A stretch of 7,466 nucleotides of DNA. It comes from a bacterium (GTDB lineage: Bacteria; Chloroflexota; Dormibacteria; UBA8260; Bog-877). This document shows, one piece after another, positions 4,660-7,466 of the stretch. Made by a program: the position numbers and the translations under genes. A model generated the notes under the pieces. The model was not told the DNA's origin. It saw only the letters and a program-made list of their open reading frames with translations, and ran no database searches. Position 1 is the stretch's first letter; each line of letters starts with the position of its first letter. The DNA is taken from positions 1-7,466 of the forward strand of contig JAKAWF010000158.1 in NCBI GenBank assembly GCA_021817025.1, written 5' to 3'.

Positions 4660-7059
4660 ATGAGGGTGAGCCGGCAGTGGCTGGGCGACTTCGTCGACCT
4701 CGAGGACATCCCGGCCGCCAGGGTGGCCGAGCTGCTGACCCTGAGTGGCACCGAGGTGGAACGCACCACCGAGTTCGGCCGGGACCTGGACCAGGTGGTG
4801 GTCGGGGAGGTGGTCGGGCTCGAGCGCGTGGCGGGGAGCGACCATCTCTTCGTGGCCCAGGTGAGGGGCGCCTCGGGGGAACCGGCGGAGGTGGTCTGCG
4901 GTGCCGACAACCTCTTCCTGGGAGCCCTGGTGCCCTGGGCCAGGCCCGGCACCACTTTGCCTTCCGGGCTCGAGATCGGGCGCCGCAAGATCCGCGGCGT
5001 GGTCAGCCACGGGATGCTGTGCGCTCCCGATGAGATCGGCTTGGGGACGGATCACGACGGGATCCTCATCATGCCGCCGGCGGAGGCCGCGCCCGGGCTC
5101 CCGCTCTCCGAGCTGTACCCGCGGGACACCGTCTACGAGCTGGAGATCCTCAGCAACCGGGCGGACTGTCTCTCCCACTGGGGAGTGGCCCGGGAGCTGG
5201 CCGCGGTGCTCGGCCGCGCTCTGCGTGAACCCGACATCCGGCCAGTGGAGAGGAGCGGCGAGGCGGCGTGGGCCTCGCTCACAGTCGGGATCGAGGATCA
5301 GGAAGTCTGCCCTGTCTACCGAGCTGAGCTGGTCAGCGGCATCCCGAACCGGCCGGCGCCCCTGTGGATGCGGCGACGGCTGCAGGCGGTGGGCCAGCAC
5401 TCAGTCTTTGGCATCGTGGATGTCGCCAACTACGTGCTCCTCGACATCGGCCAGCCGCTTCACACCTTCGACCTGGCGCGGCTCGACCCCGGCCGTGACG
5501 GGATCGCGCTGGGGGTGCGTCAGGCGCGCTCCGGGGAGCGGCTCGAGTGCCTGGACGGGGTTGATCGGGACCTCGACCCCGCCACCCTGCTGATCACCGC
5601 CGGAGATCGGCCGGCCGCCATCGCCGGGGTGATCGGAGGGGCGGGGTCGGCGGTTCACCCGGGCACAACCGAGCTCTTGCTGGAGGCGGCAAGCTTCGCC
5701 TGGACCTCGATCAGGGCCACCTCCAGACGGCTGGGGCTGCGGACCGAGGCGTCCGCGCGGTTCGAGCGCCCGCTCGCCCCCCAGCTGGTGCCGGTCGGGG
5801 CCCTGCGGTTCGCCAGGCTGCTCACCGACACCATCGGGGGAAGCCTGCGGCCGGGCCCGGTGGAGGCGGGGCGGATGCCGGCCCCGCCAGGCCCGATCCG
5901 CGTCTCCGCAGCCGGGATCTCGTCTCTGCTGGGGCTCCAGCTGAATCCCGAAGGGGCGGCCGGCGCCCTGCGCCGCCTGCAGTTCCAGGTGCGGGCCGAC
6001 GGCGCCGAGATGGAGGTGACCCCGCCCCAGGTGCGCACCGACGTGGGCCAGGCCGTCGACCTGGTGGAGGAGGTGGGCCGCATCATCGGCTACCAGGAGG
6101 TGTTGGGAACCGTCCCTGCCATGAGGGACGCTCCCTCCCCTCGGGCGGCCCTGAGGTCGGCGGCCAGCCTGGCCGCCGAGCTGGCCATCGGCGCCGGCTT
6201 CAGCGAGTGCATCACCGGCAGCCTGATCCCCTCCGACCGGGTGAGCCCGGTCCGCGGGCTGGGTCAGGATCACGTCAACCTCACACTTGCCAACCCGCTC
6301 TCCACCCAGCTCGGGGCGCTGCGCTCGAGCCTGCTGCCGGGTCTGCTCGGCGCCTGCCAGCTGAACCAGGCCCGCGGCCGGGACCGAGTCAGGGTGTTCG
6401 AACAGGGACGCGTCTTCTGGCCGGCCGGGCCAGGCCGGCCAGAGGAGCCCGAGCTGCTGGCTCTGGTGGACCACGACGTCGATCCCAGCCCCGGCGCCAG
6501 CGGGGAGCGGCTGCGCCACCTGCTCCTGGTCTGCCAGGCGCTGGGGGACCGGCTCGGCCTCGCTACGACCGAGTTCAGGCCGGCCGCGCACGCCGGGTTC
6601 CACCCCGCCCGCTGCGCGGAGGCTTGGAGCGGCGCCCAGCTCCGCGGCATCGTGGGGGAGCTGCTGCCGGCCGCGGCGGAGCAGCTGGCGCTGCGGGGTC
6701 GGGTGGTCGCCGCCGAGCTCAGGACCGATGGCTGGCTGGTGGCGGGCGGAAGACCCAGCCGCGCTCCCTCCCTGGCCAGGACCCCGGCTCTGGTGCTGGA
6801 CCTGGCGGTGACCGTGGCGGAGCGGGCGTTGCTGGGAGACGCCCTGGCCGGGGTGGCCCGACTGGGGCTCACCGTGCTGGAGGAGATCCTGGTTCTCGAT
6901 CAATACCAGGGGAGCCAGCTCCCGGCAGGCCTCAAGGGCTGGACGTTCCGGCTGCGGCTGCGGGATCCGGAGCGCACCCTCACCAATCGCGACGGTGAGG
7001 TGGTCCGCGACCGGGTGCTGGCATGCCTGCGGGAGTCCGTCGGCGCCGCCGCGCGGTGA
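4660..7059 (+). CDS. pheT: Phenylalanyl-tRNA synthetase beta subunit
   Basis: Non-catalytic beta subunit of PheRS, which carries tRNA recognition and editing of Tyr-tRNA-Phe. The 799-residue length matches the family (E. coli 795). Domain order is as expected: an N-terminal start MRVSRQWLGDFVDL, an EMAP-like tRNA-binding domain (about 42-148), a linker with SNRADCLSHWGVARELAA (165-182), the B3/B4 editing domain (about 215-385) and the B5 domain (about 410-478), ending in TPPQVRTDVGQAVDLVEEV. A class II-like pseudo-catalytic region follows (about 490-690, with LANPLSTQLGALRSSLLPGL at 543-562), then the FDX-ACB anticodon-binding domain (about 706-798, with RDPERTLTN). The ATG lies one base after the pheS stop, with GGAG 10 nt upstream. 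No frameshift or missing domain is seen. Confidence 0.97.
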   Translation: MRVSRQWLGDFVDLEDIPAARVAELLTLSGTEVERTTEFGRDLDQVVVGEVVGLERVAGSDHLFVAQVRGASGEPAEVVCGADNLFLGALVPWARPGTTLPSGLEIGRRKIRGVVSHGMLCAPDEIGLGTDHDGILIMPPAEAAPGLPLSELYPRDTVYELEILSNRADCLSHWGVARELAAVLGRALREPDIRPVERSGEAAWASLTVGIEDQEVCPVYRAELVSGIPNRPAPLWMRRRLQAVGQHSVFGIVDVANYVLLDIGQPLHTFDLARLDPGRDGIALGVRQARSGERLECLDGVDRDLDPATLLITAGDRPAAIAGVIGGAGSAVHPGTTELLLEAASFAWTSIRATSRRLGLRTEASARFERPLAPQLVPVGALRFARLLTDTIGGSLRPGPVEAGRMPAPPGPIRVSAAGISSLLGLQLNPEGAAGALRRLQFQVRADGAEMEVTPPQVRTDVGQAVDLVEEVGRIIGYQEVLGTVPAMRDAPSPRAALRSAASLAAELAIGAGFSECITGSLIPSDRVSPVRGLGQDHVNLTLANPLSTQLGALRSSLLPGLLGACQLNQARGRDRVRVFEQGRVFWPAGPGRPEEPELLALVDHDVDPSPGASGERLRHLLLVCQALGDRLGLATTEFRPAAHAGFHPARCAEAWSGAQLRGIVGELLPAAAEQLALRGRVVAAELRTDGWLVAGGRPSRAPSLARTPALVLDLAVTVAERALLGDALAGVARLGLTVLEEILVLDQYQGSQLPAGLKGWTFRLRLRDPERTLTNRDGEVVRDRVLACLRESVGAAAR

Positions 7060-7466
7060 CATCCAGGGGTCGGGCCGCCCCGTTCGCGGCCAGCGGCCGG
7101 GTGCCCCGTCCGCTGGAGCGTTCCTTCTTCAGCCGGCCCAGCCCGGTTGTGGCCAGGGCACTGCTGGGCTGCTGGCTGGTGCGCCGTCGCAAAGGCGAGC
7201 TGCTGCGGGTTCAGCTGTGCGAAACCGAGGCCTATCTCGGCGCCGAGGACCCGGCCTCGCACGCCCACCGGGGGCCCACTCAGCGCAACCTCCCGATGTT
7301 CGGCCCGCCCGGGCGGGCCTACGTTTACTTCGTGTATGGGATGCACTACTGCTTCAACATCGTCACCGGCGCGGAGGGGACGGCGGCGGCGGTGCTGGTG
7401 CGAGGCGCACTGCCGGTGGCCCCGGCGCCGCTCCGCGTCGACGGTCCGGCCAGGCTCTGCAGAGCG
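7056..7466 (+). CDS. mpg: 3-methyladenine DNA glycosylase (AAG/MPG family), 3' end cut by the window
   Basis: Base-excision repair enzyme that removes alkylated purines such as 3-methyladenine and leaves an abasic site. The visible 137 residues hold most of the active site known from human AAG. CETEAYLG carries the water-activating Glu (E58, human E125) and the stacking Tyr (Y60, human Y127). H69 in EDPASH matches human H136. YVYFVYGM supplies Y91 and the probable intercalating Y94 (human Y159, Y162), N101 matches human N169, and R116 in VLVRGALP matches human R182. The start is uncertain. GTG 7056 overlaps the pheT stop as GTGA, exactly as at rplT/pheS, and is preferred; ATG 7023 inside pheT and GTG 7101 just before the conserved LERSFFSR stretch are alternatives. 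The frame is open to the last base. Confidence 0.92.
   Translation, partial: MTSRGRAAPFAASGRVPRPLERSFFSRPSPVVARALLGCWLVRRRKGELLRVQLCETEAYLGAEDPASHAHRGPTQRNLPMFGPPGRAYVYFVYGMHYCFNIVTGAEGTAAAVLVRGALPVAPAPLRVDGPARLCRA

Noticed and set aside
3489..7062. Long - strand open frames opposite pheS and pheT (3489-4988, 4201-5400, 5401-7062)
   Set aside because: All lie antisense to clearly recognised genes, have repetitive Arg/Pro/Gly/His-rich translations and no recognisable domains; such frames are expected where third codon positions are mostly G or C.

Overview
The window is a chromosomal segment of a GC-rich bacterium, roughly two-thirds G+C by eye. It carries the classic translation gene cluster thrS-infC-rpmI-rplT-pheS-pheT on the + strand. 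The left edge holds a tRNA-Val gene and the tail of an insertion-sequence transposase. The right edge holds the start of a 3-methyladenine DNA glycosylase gene. The style of the proteins (a threonyl-tRNA synthetase without a TGS domain, the wording of its motifs, GC-rich codon use, very tight gene packing) suggests a Terrabacteria lineage such as Chloroflexota, Dormibacterota or a deep actinobacterial group. That placement is an impression from memory of the families, not the result of a search.

Layout: positions 3-359 encode the C-terminal part of an IS1595/ISXO2-type transposase whose catalytic part lies left of the window. Positions 360-526 hold no gene, only three short perfect inverted repeats. 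tRNA-Val(GAC) lies on the - strand at 527-603 with its CCA end encoded. The interval 604-691 is a divergent promoter region, with a perfect TATAAT facing the tRNA and a TACAAT facing thrS. From 692 to the right edge every gene is on the + strand and closely packed: thrS (692-2431), an 82-nt gap with a candidate internal promoter, infC (2514-3080, predicted to start at ATA), rpmI (3058-3261, overlapping infC by 23 nt), rplT (3265-3627), pheS (3624-4658, GTGA overlap), pheT (4660-7059, one-base gap) and mpg (from 7056, GTGA overlap, cut by the window end).

How the genes work together: ThrRS and the PheRS alpha and beta subunits charge tRNAs. IF3 controls start-codon selection and ribosome recycling. 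L35 and L20 are parts of the 50S subunit. The tRNA-Val gene next door belongs to the same translation theme. Mpg is a base-excision repair enzyme and is the functional outsider, apparently translated by coupling to pheT.

I found no sign of an undescribed system; this is mainly a conserved housekeeping operon. The points worth a second look are the ATA start codon of infC behind an excellent ribosome binding site, the near-leaderless thrS transcript encoding a TGS-less enzyme with a Gln in place of the usual motif 2 Glu, a less basic N-terminal segment in L20, and the overlap of mpg with pheT.
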